The notes under the pieces are model-generated. The model searched no databases, was not told where the DNA came from, and saw only the letters and a program-made list of their open reading frames with translations. Position numbers and translations under genes: made by a program. A stretch of DNA of 8,755 nt, taken from positions 1,621-10,375 of the forward strand of contig PCBE01000007.1 in assembly GCA_002731295.1 (NCBI GenBank), given 5' to 3'. Positions within the stretch are counted from its first letter, which is position 1. Every line of letters begins with the position of its first letter. Source of the stretch: Acidiferrobacteraceae bacterium (lineage in GTDB: Bacteria; Pseudomonadota; Gammaproteobacteria; Arenicellales; UBA868). Shown here in pieces: positions 1 to 6,812 of the stretch.

Positions 1-180
1 CTTGTCGTAATTGATGGGCTGATCGTTTCCAATTTTTCTCGGTCCGTTTTTGAAGACATGCGGCGTGGCGGTGTGACTGCTGCCAACTGCACCTGCTCGA
101 TATGGGAAGGATTCCAAGCGACAATGGACAATATTGCATCCTGGAAGAGGCATTTCCGGGACAACGACGACCTGTGGCCG
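1..180 (+). pseudogene. M19-type membrane dipeptidase, N-terminal fragment
   Basis: Frame 1 is open from the left window edge and reads VIDGLIVSNFSRSVFEDM, then GGVTAANCTCSIWEGF, then MDNIASWKRHFRDNDDL. This matches the N-terminal pattern of bacterial M19 (renal dipeptidase-like) proteins: a DGL...W/FSR..FE.M stretch, a GGVTA segment, an aromatic-E-x-F segment and a DNI..W.R.FR..DL helix. Intact members have well over 300 residues; only about 60 codons are here, and the true start must lie just left of the window. After the DL residues near 174 the similarity stops and the sequence changes, in another frame, into a Prc-like piece. The gene is therefore truncated and presumably inactive. Family membership is recalled from consensus patterns, not from a search. 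The exact right boundary is uncertain by 10-15 bases. Confidence 0.72.
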
Positions 181-182
181 GT

Positions 183-503
183 CGTTCTGAGTTTGTGGAA
201 GAGGCACTTGTCCGAGGCTTTCAATTCGACATTGATGAAAATTACCAGTTCGATCGTACGGATGCGTCCTGGGCTGTCGACGCGACCGAGCTTAACGACA
301 TCTGGCGGAAACGGATTAAGAACGAATACCTAGTACTTAAAGCCGCTGGGCAGTCGAATGAGCAAATTCTCAAGATACTGGGGGGTCGTTATCGCCAACT
401 TGACCAACGCACGTCGCAAGTAACTGCAGAAAATGTCTTTGAGGAATTCGTCAATTCGTACCTATCAACTGTAGAGCCTCATACCAGCTATTTCTCTCCG
501 GGG
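183..503 (+). pseudogene. prc: Prc/Tsp tail-specific protease, internal fragment
   Basis: In frame 3 the translation runs from SEFVEEALVRGFQFDIDENY through DRTDASWAVDATELNDIWRK and RIKNEYLVLKAAG to ENVFEEFVNSYLSTVEPHTS and YFSP. This follows the N-terminal region of the carboxy-terminal processing protease Prc (Tsp), which has FDFD.DE.Y.FDR..APW, ELD.LWRKRVKN, L.LAGK, RY...R..Q..SEDVF and DPHT.Y.SPR. Only about 107 codons remain. The signal peptide, the PDZ domain, the Ser/Lys catalytic domain and the C-terminal domain are all missing. Similarity ends directly after YFSP (near 500), just before the PDZ domain would begin. The piece has no start codon or ribosome site of its own and is fused out of frame to the dipeptidase fragment upstream. 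I regard it as a dead remnant. Confidence 0.8.
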
Positions 504-547
504 AAAACGCTAATTAGCGGCTATAAATTACTTGCTGGTGCAGCATT

Positions 548-668
548 CGGTCGTAATGAACTGTGTCCCTCTCCTGCTGTTTTTCACCTCGGTGACCATT
601 TTCTAGCCAATAACACTGGGGCGTTCGCCTTTGCGCAGTCGCAGGTTGTGTTACAGTCATTACGACCG
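548..668. repeat. Long-spaced inverted repeat (16 paired bases)
   Basis: The left arm, 548-564, is CGGTCGTAATGAACTGT. The right arm, 653-668, reads CGGTCGTAATGACTGT... on the opposite strand up to position 653. Twelve consecutive pairs (548-559 with 657-668) are followed by one unpaired A at 560 and four more pairs (561-564 with 653-656). The arms enclose about 88 bases. No target-site duplication is visible outside them: GCATT lies on the left and CCGTT on the right. The structure could be the termini of a degraded small mobile element, a paired operator site, or a leader RNA fold. The sequence does not decide between these. Confidence 0.6.
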
Positions 669-728
669 CCGTTCTTGAAGGCGGTAGGTTCACAATCGAC
701 GGATAATTATCAACAGATTTCGACTATC

Positions 729-736
729 AGGAGGAA
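729..736 (+). promoter_or_regulatory. Strong Shine-Dalgarno site fixing the start at 741
   Basis: AGGAGGAA lies six bases before ATG 741 and is close to a perfect anti-16S match. It identifies 741 as the translation start, even though the frame is open upstream to 102. The residues after 741 form a classical signal peptide, which supports the same choice. Confidence 0.9.
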
Positions 737-740
737 CGTT

Positions 741-1994
741 ATGGCAATCAACCGAAAACTTCTATCCATTACCCTTGGCGGACTACTGTCCCTCACGGCG
801 ATTTCGACTGTCCACGCAGTGGACGAAGTCCGTCTAGGTACACTCTATCCAGTAACAGGGTCTGCTGCGCTGGCCGGGGGTCGCGCATTGGCGGCAGTGA
901 AAACCGTCGTGGACATCGTTAACAACAGCTACGATCTTGATATCCCCTTGGCCCGGACCGAAGGTTTACCCAATCTCGGTGGTGCCAAGATAAAATTGAT
1001 TGTTGCCGATCACCAAGGGAAACCGGAAATCGGACGAGCCGAAGCCGAGCGCCTTATTGACAATGAAAAAGTGGTCGCGCTTTTCGGCGCGTATCACAGT
1101 AGTGTCTCGGCCGCAGCCAGCAACGTCGCCGAACGTCGCGGAATTCCATATCTCACCGGCGAGTCCTCGTCACCAAAACTACATACCCGTGGCTTCAAGT
1201 GGTTCTTCCGTACCGGTCCTCATGATGGGCATTACACCAAGACTATGTTCGATTTCATCCGAGACTTTCAGAAGAACACCGGAATTGAAATCAAAACCGC
1301 CGCGATCATGCACGAAGATACCCAGTTTGGTGTCGACAGCGCCCGTGAGCAGGTACGCCTTTGCAAGGAAAACGGCATCGAAGTTGTTGCTAAGATTGCC
1401 TACCGTGCGAAGACGCCTTCTCTGACCGCAGAGGTGCAACTACTCAAGGCAGCTAACGCCGACGTATTTTTCCCAACCTCTTATGAGGGGGACGCTATCC
1501 TGACAGTTAAGACCATGAAGGAATTGGGCTACACCCCCAAACTGTGGCTTGCCCAAAATGCTGGCTACAATCAGCCTGGCTTCGCCAAGGCCGTAGGCGC
1601 CGATGCCGAGGGCATTATCTCCCGATCTCCATTTTCTATGGACATGGCCGAGAGAATTCCGCTGGTGGGGAAACTTAACGAAATTTACAAGAAGCATTCA
1701 GGCGTCGATATCTTTGATCCGCCGATTCGGACCTTCGTTGGAGCCTTGGTCCTGATAGACGCAATCAACCGCGCGGGATCCACTGACCCAGAAAAGATCC
1801 GGGACGCTCTACGGGCAACACGGTTCCCGGCAAGCGCAATCCCTATGCCTTGGAATGATATTGAGTTTGGTCCTGATGGCCAGAATAATGGCATCAGCAC
1901 AGCACTGATCCAGATGCAGAATGGAACCTATTACTCAGTGTACCCATTTGAAGTTGCGGCCAAGAAAGTGATCTATCCCAAACCGGCGCTGTAG
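741..1994 (+). CDS. HAAT-family ABC transporter periplasmic substrate-binding protein
   Basis: This 417-residue protein resembles LivJ/LivK-type binding proteins (type I periplasmic fold, Peripla_BP_6), the extracytoplasmic receptors of branched-chain-amino-acid-type importers. A signal peptide is clear: K/R near residues 5-6, a hydrophobic core at 8-22, and likely cleavage after VHA (residue 26). The mature part opens with VRLGTLYPVTGSAALAGG, the usual first beta-alpha unit. GAKIKLIVADHQGKP (81-95), VVALFGAYHS (111-120), RRGIPYLTGESSSP (132-145) and FKWFFRTGPHDG (152-163) follow, then the second lobe with a FGVD motif (197-200). The ESSSP/FRTGPHD region likely lines the ligand site. The length is slightly above that of E. 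coli LivJ. The gene converges on hyuB and lies apart from the livHMGF genes it presumably serves. The ligand is unknown; amino acids, amides or hydantoin-like compounds are all plausible. An upstream start at 102 would add meaningless sequence and is rejected. Confidence 0.93.
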   Translation: MAINRKLLSITLGGLLSLTAISTVHAVDEVRLGTLYPVTGSAALAGGRALAAVKTVVDIVNNSYDLDIPLARTEGLPNLGGAKIKLIVADHQGKPEIGRAEAERLIDNEKVVALFGAYHSSVSAAASNVAERRGIPYLTGESSSPKLHTRGFKWFFRTGPHDGHYTKTMFDFIRDFQKNTGIEIKTAAIMHEDTQFGVDSAREQVRLCKENGIEVVAKIAYRAKTPSLTAEVQLLKAANADVFFPTSYEGDAILTVKTMKELGYTPKLWLAQNAGYNQPGFAKAVGADAEGIISRSPFSMDMAERIPLVGKLNEIYKKHSGVDIFDPPIRTFVGALVLIDAINRAGSTDPEKIRDALRATRFPASAIPMPWNDIEFGPDGQNNGISTALIQMQNGTYYSVYPFEVAAKKVIYPKPAL

Positions 1995-2016
1995 CAGAAC
2001 TGTCTAATTGTCAAAA

Positions 2017-2058
2017 GGCTGGGTCCTTCGCTATGTGAAGGGCCCAGCTTTATTTTTT
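2017..2058. terminator. Bidirectional Rho-independent terminator between convergent genes
   Basis: CTGGGTCCTTC (2019-2029) pairs with GAAGGGCCCAG (2037-2047) around a 7-base loop, with one G-U pair. On the + strand it is followed by a T-rich run (2049-2058, broken by one A), ending transcription of the binding-protein gene 24 bases past its stop codon. On the - strand the same hairpin follows the hyuB stop at once and is trailed by CCTTTT (2013-2018), a shorter U-tract. The + strand U-tract lies partly inside hyuB: it is the complement of the final Lys-Lys-stop codons. Confidence 0.88.
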
Positions 2059-3783
2059 GTAACCAACCCTCAACGTCGTTGTACTCGTCAGATCGACACT
2101 GCCATCGGGGAAAAGCTTGACCCGGTAATCGTTTTCCCCACTTTCCGTTGACACGAGTCCGTTTCGAACATCCCGCGCGACCTGGTTTGGGTCCCGCGTG
2201 GCCGGGTCACCGAATCCGCCACCGCCGGCCAGTTCAAGGACCAGAGAATCGTTAGCCGGCACATGCTGCTGCCCTTTGGGCCGCAGCGCTGACCCCGAGC
2301 CCAAGTAAACCTTGCCCGGCAGACCCTCATGACCTCCGTTACGGCCACGTGGCGCATTGTCGACACGTTCGAACATCGCCAGCACATCAAACGGAATTCC
2401 ATCGATGCCACCGATTTCAATCACCTGGCCGCACCCGCCACGGTAGGTTCCTGGCCCGCCAGAGCCTTCCCGGAATTCCTTGCGCCAGAAAACTACCGGT
2501 GAAATAGCCTCGGTTGCCTCGACTGGAATACCGCGAATACCACTCGGAAAGGCCGTCGCGCTGAGACCGTCCTTGGTCGGCCGGGCGCCCATGCCGCCAG
2601 CGTTGAAATGGAGAAGATCGAAGGCTGGGATTTCACTGTCGAAGTCCGCTGCGCCCCCAACAGCAGGCCCACCCCTAAGCTGCACGTTCCACAGTGAAGC
2701 TGACCCCTCGGACTGACAACCAGATTCCAGCACCTGGTGCAGGCAGCCCAGCACGGTGTCGGGCAGCAGGTGGCCTATGATATGACGAGCCGAGACGGCG
2801 AACGGTCGTTGAACATTCAGGATACAACCCTCCGGTGCAGAGAACGTGATCGGCAGTAACGACCCGTAGTTGTTCGGAATATCCGGTGCTACGGCACACT
2901 TCACGCCAAAGCACGTATAGGCCTTGGTGTAATTAAGAACTACGTTGATCCCGTATTTGCTCGCTGGTGAAGTACCGTTGTAATCCACGTTAATAAATTC
3001 ATCGCCGATCGTCAGTTCGGCAACAAGGGTCACCGGCAGGTCGTAGCCGTCCATTGTCACACTGTTCGAGTATCTCCCTTTCTTGAGCTTGCTGATTCTT
3101 TCGATCGTCGCGAGCCTGGAATTTTCAATGATGAACTCACCGAGTGCCTCCAGGTTGTCTTCGTCGAACTCGTCCAGCATCCGGACCAGGCGCTCGCAGC
3201 CGATGTCATTGGCGCCCGCGAACGCATAGATATCACCGATGACCTGGCGTGGTTCGCGTACGTTAGTGCGTAGGATATCCATCAGCACGGTGTTCACCTC
3301 GCCTTTGCGGAACAGGTGCATAATCGGGATGTTCACGCCTTCCTCAAAAACCTGATTCGCGTCCGGCCCGAATCCGCGACCACCTATGTCAACAACGTGG
3401 CATGTGTTGGCAAACAATCCGACGACATTACCGTCGTGAAAGGTCGGAGTGACAACGGTGACATCGTGCAGGTGTCCAGATGTCTTCCAGGGATCGTTGG
3501 TGATGTACACGTCACCCGGCGCCATTGTGGCTATAGCATATCTGTCAATGAAGTGTGGGATCGCTTCGGCCATGGCATTGATATGGCCCGGCGTTCCGGT
3601 CACCGCCTGCGCCAGCATCCGGCCCTGGTTATCGAACACAGCCGCCGCCAGGTCACCTGCCTCTCGTACGCTAGTCGAAAATGCGGTCCGAATCAGCGTC
3701 TGGGCCTGTTCTTCAACAACCGAAATCAGGCGGTTCCACATGATCTGCATGCGGATCGATGACATTTCTGTGACTGAATTCAT
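2050..3783 (-). CDS. hyuB: HyuB-type subunit of hydantoinase/oxoprolinase/acetophenone carboxylase family
   Basis: The protein has 577 residues, normal for N-methylhydantoinase B (HyuB, Hydantoinase_B domain). With HyuA it forms ATP-dependent cytoplasmic enzymes that open or carboxylate cyclic amides or ketones. Family motifs seen in order are: ST.VREAGDLAAAVFDNQGRMLAQA (36-60), GTPGHINAM (63-71), TNDPWKTSGHLHD (95-107), CHVVDIGGRGFGP (128-140), EEGVNIP (147-153), a glycine-rich GSGGPGTYRGG (440-450), NAPRGRNGG (476-484) and LAGGGGFGDP..RDP (518-532). The His and Asp residues of the second and third conserved blocks (H104, D107, H129, D132) are candidate metal or substrate ligands by family analogy. 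ATG 3783 lies five bases after the hyuA stop, with AGGGA just before it, so the two genes are translationally coupled. The true substrate (hydantoin, 5-oxoproline, aromatic ketone or other) cannot be assigned from the sequence. Confidence 0.93.
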   Translation of the reverse strand: MNSVTEMSSIRMQIMWNRLISVVEEQAQTLIRTAFSTSVREAGDLAAAVFDNQGRMLAQAVTGTPGHINAMAEAIPHFIDRYAIATMAPGDVYITNDPWKTSGHLHDVTVVTPTFHDGNVVGLFANTCHVVDIGGRGFGPDANQVFEEGVNIPIMHLFRKGEVNTVLMDILRTNVREPRQVIGDIYAFAGANDIGCERLVRMLDEFDEDNLEALGEFIIENSRLATIERISKLKKGRYSNSVTMDGYDLPVTLVAELTIGDEFINVDYNGTSPASKYGINVVLNYTKAYTCFGVKCAVAPDIPNNYGSLLPITFSAPEGCILNVQRPFAVSARHIIGHLLPDTVLGCLHQVLESGCQSEGSASLWNVQLRGGPAVGGAADFDSEIPAFDLLHFNAGGMGARPTKDGLSATAFPSGIRGIPVEATEAISPVVFWRKEFREGSGGPGTYRGGCGQVIEIGGIDGIPFDVLAMFERVDNAPRGRNGGHEGLPGKVYLGSGSALRPKGQQHVPANDSLVLELAGGGGFGDPATRDPNQVARDVRNGLVSTESGENDYRVKLFPDGSVDLTSTTTLRVGYKK

Positions 3784-3788
3784 GATCC

Positions 3789-5894
3789 CTACTTCTCTGT
3801 CGTCTTTGCTTCCATAACTATGTAGTCGGAACGGATAATCCTGGCATGAAATCGCGAAGACACCACGGTCGCTGTGTCTTTCTCGACGATCACGGCCGGC
3901 CCTTCGATCGCATCACCGGGCTGCAGGGACGCTCGATCAAACACCAGCGCCTCCTCGTATTCTCCCAGCTCAGCATTCATGATCCGTCGCTGACCGGCCG
4001 GCCTAGCCGGAGATTCTTCCAGGTCATCGAGATTCAGCACGTCATGGTCCCGCAGTGTCGTCACGAGCAGCATCCACGTCAGGATTTCCACTTCCAGACC
4101 CGGTATGGTTCTTTCGTAGAGACGGTGATACTCCTGCTCAAAAGCAACCCGCAGATTCTCAGGCGCATCATTATCCAGCTCCGTTTCCTTGACAACTACA
4201 GGTATTTCGACGCTGACCTCGTGACCCTGGCCCATATACCGCATGAAAGCCGTCCTCGTTTCCCGAGTCGCCTGCCCGCTCGCGCCCGCCCTGACAACGC
4301 TGTATGCCTCATCACGCATTGCTTGGATGAGATGGTTTGTCTGGGGAACATCGAGTTGGTCCAGCCGCTGGTGGTGACTGCGAACGACTTCGTAAGCTAC
4401 AGGCGCCCGCAGAAATCCCAGAGCCGACCCTACACCGGCACCGGGCGGAATAACGATCCGTTCAATATTAAGTTTTTCGGCTAGCCGCGACACATGTATA
4501 GGAGCTGCACCTCCGAACGCGACTAGTGTGCGGTTCTCGATGTTCTTACCGCTCTCGATTGCGTGCACACGTGCCGCGTTGGCCATGTTTTCATCTACCA
4601 TCTCCGACACCCCCATGGCAGCGTACTCGGTCTGAAAACCCAGTCGCTCACCGATTGCTCGATCCAATGCTTGACTGGCAGCCGCTGCATTCAGTTGCAG
4701 AGAACCCCCAGCAAAGTTTCCCGGATCAATGCGCCCCAGAACGACATCGGCATCGGTCACTGTCGGCGCCTGACCCCCGAGCCCGTAACTGGCCGGCCCA
4801 GGCTCTGACCCCGAACTCTCCGGTCCTACACTGATGCGGTTCATCGCGTCAACATTTGCAATTGAGCCGCCTCCGGCACCGATCTCGACCATCTCGATTA
4901 CCGGAATTTTGAGTGGAATGCCGCTGCCTTTGAGAAAACGGTACTCCCGTGCTACCTCGAACGATCGAGATGTCTGCGGCTGTCCTTCATCGATCAGGCA
5001 TATCTTTGCCGTAGTGCCGCCCATGTCGTAGGACAGCACCTCCGATAAGCCCAACAAGTTTGCAATATAACTGCTGAATATAGCGCCCCCAGCTGGACCA
5101 GACTCAACGAGCCTAACCGGGAACCGCACCGCGGTCTCCAGCGTGGTGATCCCCCCACCGGATAGCATCAAAAAGAGAGGGCAGTTGAAACCGTCCTCAC
5201 GTAACAACTTGTCGAGAGATCGCAGATGGTTACTCATCAGTGGCTGGACGTACGCGTTCGCACAGGCCGTCGATATTCGTTCAAACTCCCGCATTTCGGG
5301 TGCTACTTCAGATGAAAGCGTTATCTCTAGTTCCGACGTCTTAGACATGACAATGTCTCGGGTCCGCTGCTCATGGTCCGGGTTCCGATAACTGTGCAAA
5401 AAACCTATAGCGACACTCTTGACACCTGACCGGCACAGGTCAGGCACCAGTCGGGCAACGTGATCCTCGTCAAGTGGCGACAAGACCTGGCCCGCCGCAC
5501 CGATTCGCTCGGGTATACCAAACCGCAGCGAACGGGGAACCAGTGGCGATGGCAGGTCGATGTTGACGTCATACTGTTCGAACCGGTTTTCGTTCCGAAT
5601 CTCGATACTGTCGCGAAAACCGCATGTCGTCAGCAGGGCAACCGGAGAACCCTGTCGTTCGATCAGTAGATTTGTGGCGAGTGTCGTGCCATAAATAATG
5701 ATATTAACTGCGCTGGGCCCTATGGCTGCATCCGACAACACCTGCCACACTCCGTTGAGTACACCCTCCTCAGGGTTGTCCCGGGTGGTCAGGGTCTTGG
5801 CTATAAACTGTCCTCGTGGACCTTCTAATGCTACATCGGTAAATGTCCCTCCAATATCCACGGCCAGGCGGAAACCATCTGACAGGTTTTTCAT
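3789..5894 (-). CDS. hyuA: HyuA-type ATP-binding subunit of hydantoinase/oxoprolinase/acetophenone carboxylase family
   Basis: This 701-residue protein has the usual size and architecture of N-methylhydantoinase A: Hydant_A_N, then Hydantoinase_A, then a C-terminal domain. The subunit belongs to the ASKHA ATPase superfamily and phosphorylates the substrate for the HyuB partner. Visible motifs are DIGGTFTD near the N-terminus (13-20, phosphate loop 1), YGTTLATNLLIER (68-80), LSGGG (245-249), ESGPAGG (264-270), YDMGGTTAK (289-297, phosphate loop 2), EIGAGGGSIA (337-346), GPESSGSEPGPASYG (357-371), PTVTDADVVLGR (377-388) and FGGAAPIH (460-467, adenosine motif). All key glycines and aspartates are present, so the enzyme should be active. 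The ATG at 5894 gives the normal N-terminus, but no Shine-Dalgarno sequence is visible before it. A threonine aldolase remnant separates it from livF. Whether it acts on hydantoins, 5-oxoproline or ketones is open. Confidence 0.94.
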   Translation of the reverse strand: MKNLSDGFRLAVDIGGTFTDVALEGPRGQFIAKTLTTRDNPEEGVLNGVWQVLSDAAIGPSAVNIIIYGTTLATNLLIERQGSPVALLTTCGFRDSIEIRNENRFEQYDVNIDLPSPLVPRSLRFGIPERIGAAGQVLSPLDEDHVARLVPDLCRSGVKSVAIGFLHSYRNPDHEQRTRDIVMSKTSELEITLSSEVAPEMREFERISTACANAYVQPLMSNHLRSLDKLLREDGFNCPLFLMLSGGGITTLETAVRFPVRLVESGPAGGAIFSSYIANLLGLSEVLSYDMGGTTAKICLIDEGQPQTSRSFEVAREYRFLKGSGIPLKIPVIEMVEIGAGGGSIANVDAMNRISVGPESSGSEPGPASYGLGGQAPTVTDADVVLGRIDPGNFAGGSLQLNAAAASQALDRAIGERLGFQTEYAAMGVSEMVDENMANAARVHAIESGKNIENRTLVAFGGAAPIHVSRLAEKLNIERIVIPPGAGVGSALGFLRAPVAYEVVRSHHQRLDQLDVPQTNHLIQAMRDEAYSVVRAGASGQATRETRTAFMRYMGQGHEVSVEIPVVVKETELDNDAPENLRVAFEQEYHRLYERTIPGLEVEILTWMLLVTTLRDHDVLNLDDLEESPARPAGQRRIMNAELGEYEEALVFDRASLQPGDAIEGPAVIVEKDTATVVSSRFHARIIRSDYIVMEAKTTEK

Positions 5895-5948
5895 CGAATT
5901 GTGCTTGTGGTTACGGCTTGAACAATGCCTTGAACCAGGCCGGCTAGT

Positions 5949-6107
5949 TCAGCCACTAACGATTTCCGCCAGCTTATCGGCTGCTTTAGTGACGTCATCC
6001 CGACTAACGTCGAGGTGTGCCACCGCCCGCATGCGAACGTCGCTGACTGCGTTGATCCAGATGCCGCGGTCACGTAGCCGGTCAATGCGATGCTTATCTT
6101 GGGCCGG
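5949..6107 (-). pseudogene. L-threonine aldolase, C-terminal remnant
   Basis: Immediately after the livF stop, and in the same frame, 52 codons read HRIDRLRDRGIWINAV, VRMRAVAHLDVSRDDV and KAADKLAEIVSG before a stop. This is the C-terminus of a low-specificity L-threonine aldolase (PLP fold type I, LtaE family). In E. coli the corresponding segment is of the form VLINASP.VRLVTHLDVSRE.L. The catalytic part with the PLP lysine is missing; intact enzymes have about 330-350 residues. There is no start codon or ribosome site at its beginning. It lies on the same strand as the operon and probably marks a recombination scar where livF was joined to the tail of an aldolase gene. The alternative frame across this region (5891-6139) has no recognisable family. 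Confidence 0.8.
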
Positions 6108-6812
6108 TCATCCACCAAGGAAAACCCGCTTAATCTCACCGCTGTTAAGAAGTTCAGAGGACGTCCCCTCGATTACCACCTTACCACTTTCGAGAACATA
6201 ACCCCGGTGGGCAAGAGACATCGCTGTCTGAACGTTCTGTTCAATGAAAAGAATCGTCACCCCCTTCTGATTAATTTGCTTCAAGACTTCGATCGTGTGG
6301 CGGGCGACTGATGGTGCAAGTCCGAGCAACGGCTCATCGACCATCAGCAGCTTCGGATCTGCCATCAGCCCCCTGCCGAGCGCTAGCATCTGTTGTTCCC
6401 CGCCACTCATGGAATGGGCCAACTGCGTTTCCCTTTCCCGCAATTTAGGAAATAACTCGTAAACCCGTTCGAGGTTCCTTTTGCGCTCGTCGCGTACCGT
6501 TGGGTTGTAGCCCCCAAGCCACAAATTCTGGTACACGGTAAGGTAGGGAAAAACTCGCCTTCTTTCAAGGATATGGGCCAGGCGTAGGCGCACGATTTTG
6601 TGAGACGGCATACTTTCAATATGGACGCCGTCAAACTCGATCACGCCTGCCTGGGCCGATTGAAGGCCGGAAATCGAGTTTAGGATGGTGCTCTTGCCGG
6701 CACCGTTGGGCCCCAGTAGTGCGACGATTTCGCCTACGTAGACTTCCATCGATACCCCACGAATCACCTGATAGTCCCCGTATGATACTTCCAGGTTCCG
6801 AATGCTAAGCAT
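6108..6812 (-). CDS. livF: HAAT-family ABC transporter ATPase, LivF type
   Basis: This 234-residue cytoplasmic ATPase subunit energises import together with LivG. Motifs: Walker A GPNGAGKS (34-41), signature SMSGGEQQ (134-141), Walker B LLMVDEP (155-161), a D-loop-like LGLAP (163-167), and IEQN (190-193), which replaces the H-loop histidine as is usual in LivF. It ends in IKRVFLGG, close to the normal family end (KRAYLG), so it is full length. I chose ATG 6812, where the residues MLSIRNLEVSYG fit the family start and the codon overlaps the end of livG by 8 bases. An upstream ATG at 6875 would add 21 atypical residues and overlap livG by 71 bases. One oddity is the motif normally written VPEGRRVF, which here reads ILERRRVF (81-88). 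The DEPSLGLAP motif reads DEPLLGLAP. Confidence 0.93.
   Translation of the reverse strand: MLSIRNLEVSYGDYQVIRGVSMEVYVGEIVALLGPNGAGKSTILNSISGLQSAQAGVIEFDGVHIESMPSHKIVRLRLAHILERRRVFPYLTVYQNLWLGGYNPTVRDERKRNLERVYELFPKLRERETQLAHSMSGGEQQMLALGRGLMADPKLLMVDEPLLGLAPSVARHTIEVLKQINQKGVTILFIEQNVQTAMSLAHRGYVLESGKVVIEGTSSELLNSGEIKRVFLGG

Larger units (their letters stand above)
504..740 (+). promoter_or_regulatory. Leader region of the binding-protein gene
   Basis: This non-coding stretch separates the Prc remnant from the binding-protein start codon and must hold the promoter of that gene. It contains an inverted repeat (548-668), a 6-bp hairpin with ACCGCC at 665-670 and GGCGGT at 680-685 around a 9-base loop, and a possible -10 hexamer GATAAT at 702-707. 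No convincing -35 box sits 16-18 bases upstream of that hexamer, so the promoter call is weak. The hairpin is not followed by a U-run and is not a terminator. The region stays open in frame 3, but the translation resembles nothing known. No riboswitch class is recognised. Confidence 0.4.

Noticed and set aside
546..575. FGRNELCP in the leader frame, resembling the start of a SEC-C zinc motif.
   Set aside because: Only the first seven or eight residues fit. The rest of the motif (CGSGKK.K.C) is absent and the region is non-coding leader, so this is chance.
514..660. A 48-codon ORF on the - strand beginning with ATG at 660.
   Set aside because: No ribosome site, no recognisable family, and it lies within the inverted repeat. 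The length is within chance expectation.
548..668. Interpretation of the inverted repeat as a proven miniature transposable element.
   Set aside because: No target-site duplication is seen, and the arms match no terminal repeat I recognise. It is kept only as an unexplained inverted repeat.
665..685. Hairpin ahead of the binding-protein gene as a terminator.
   Set aside because: It has only six pairs, a 9-base loop and no following U-run.
3846..4484. A 212-residue + strand ORF opposite the end of hyuA.
   Set aside because: Composition is biased as in an antisense shadow of a well-conserved gene. No domain or ribosome site is visible.
5891..6139. An 82-residue - strand ORF overlapping the end of livF and ending at the hyuA start.
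   Set aside because: Its translation resembles nothing. The aldolase similarity is in a different frame, so this is a shadow.
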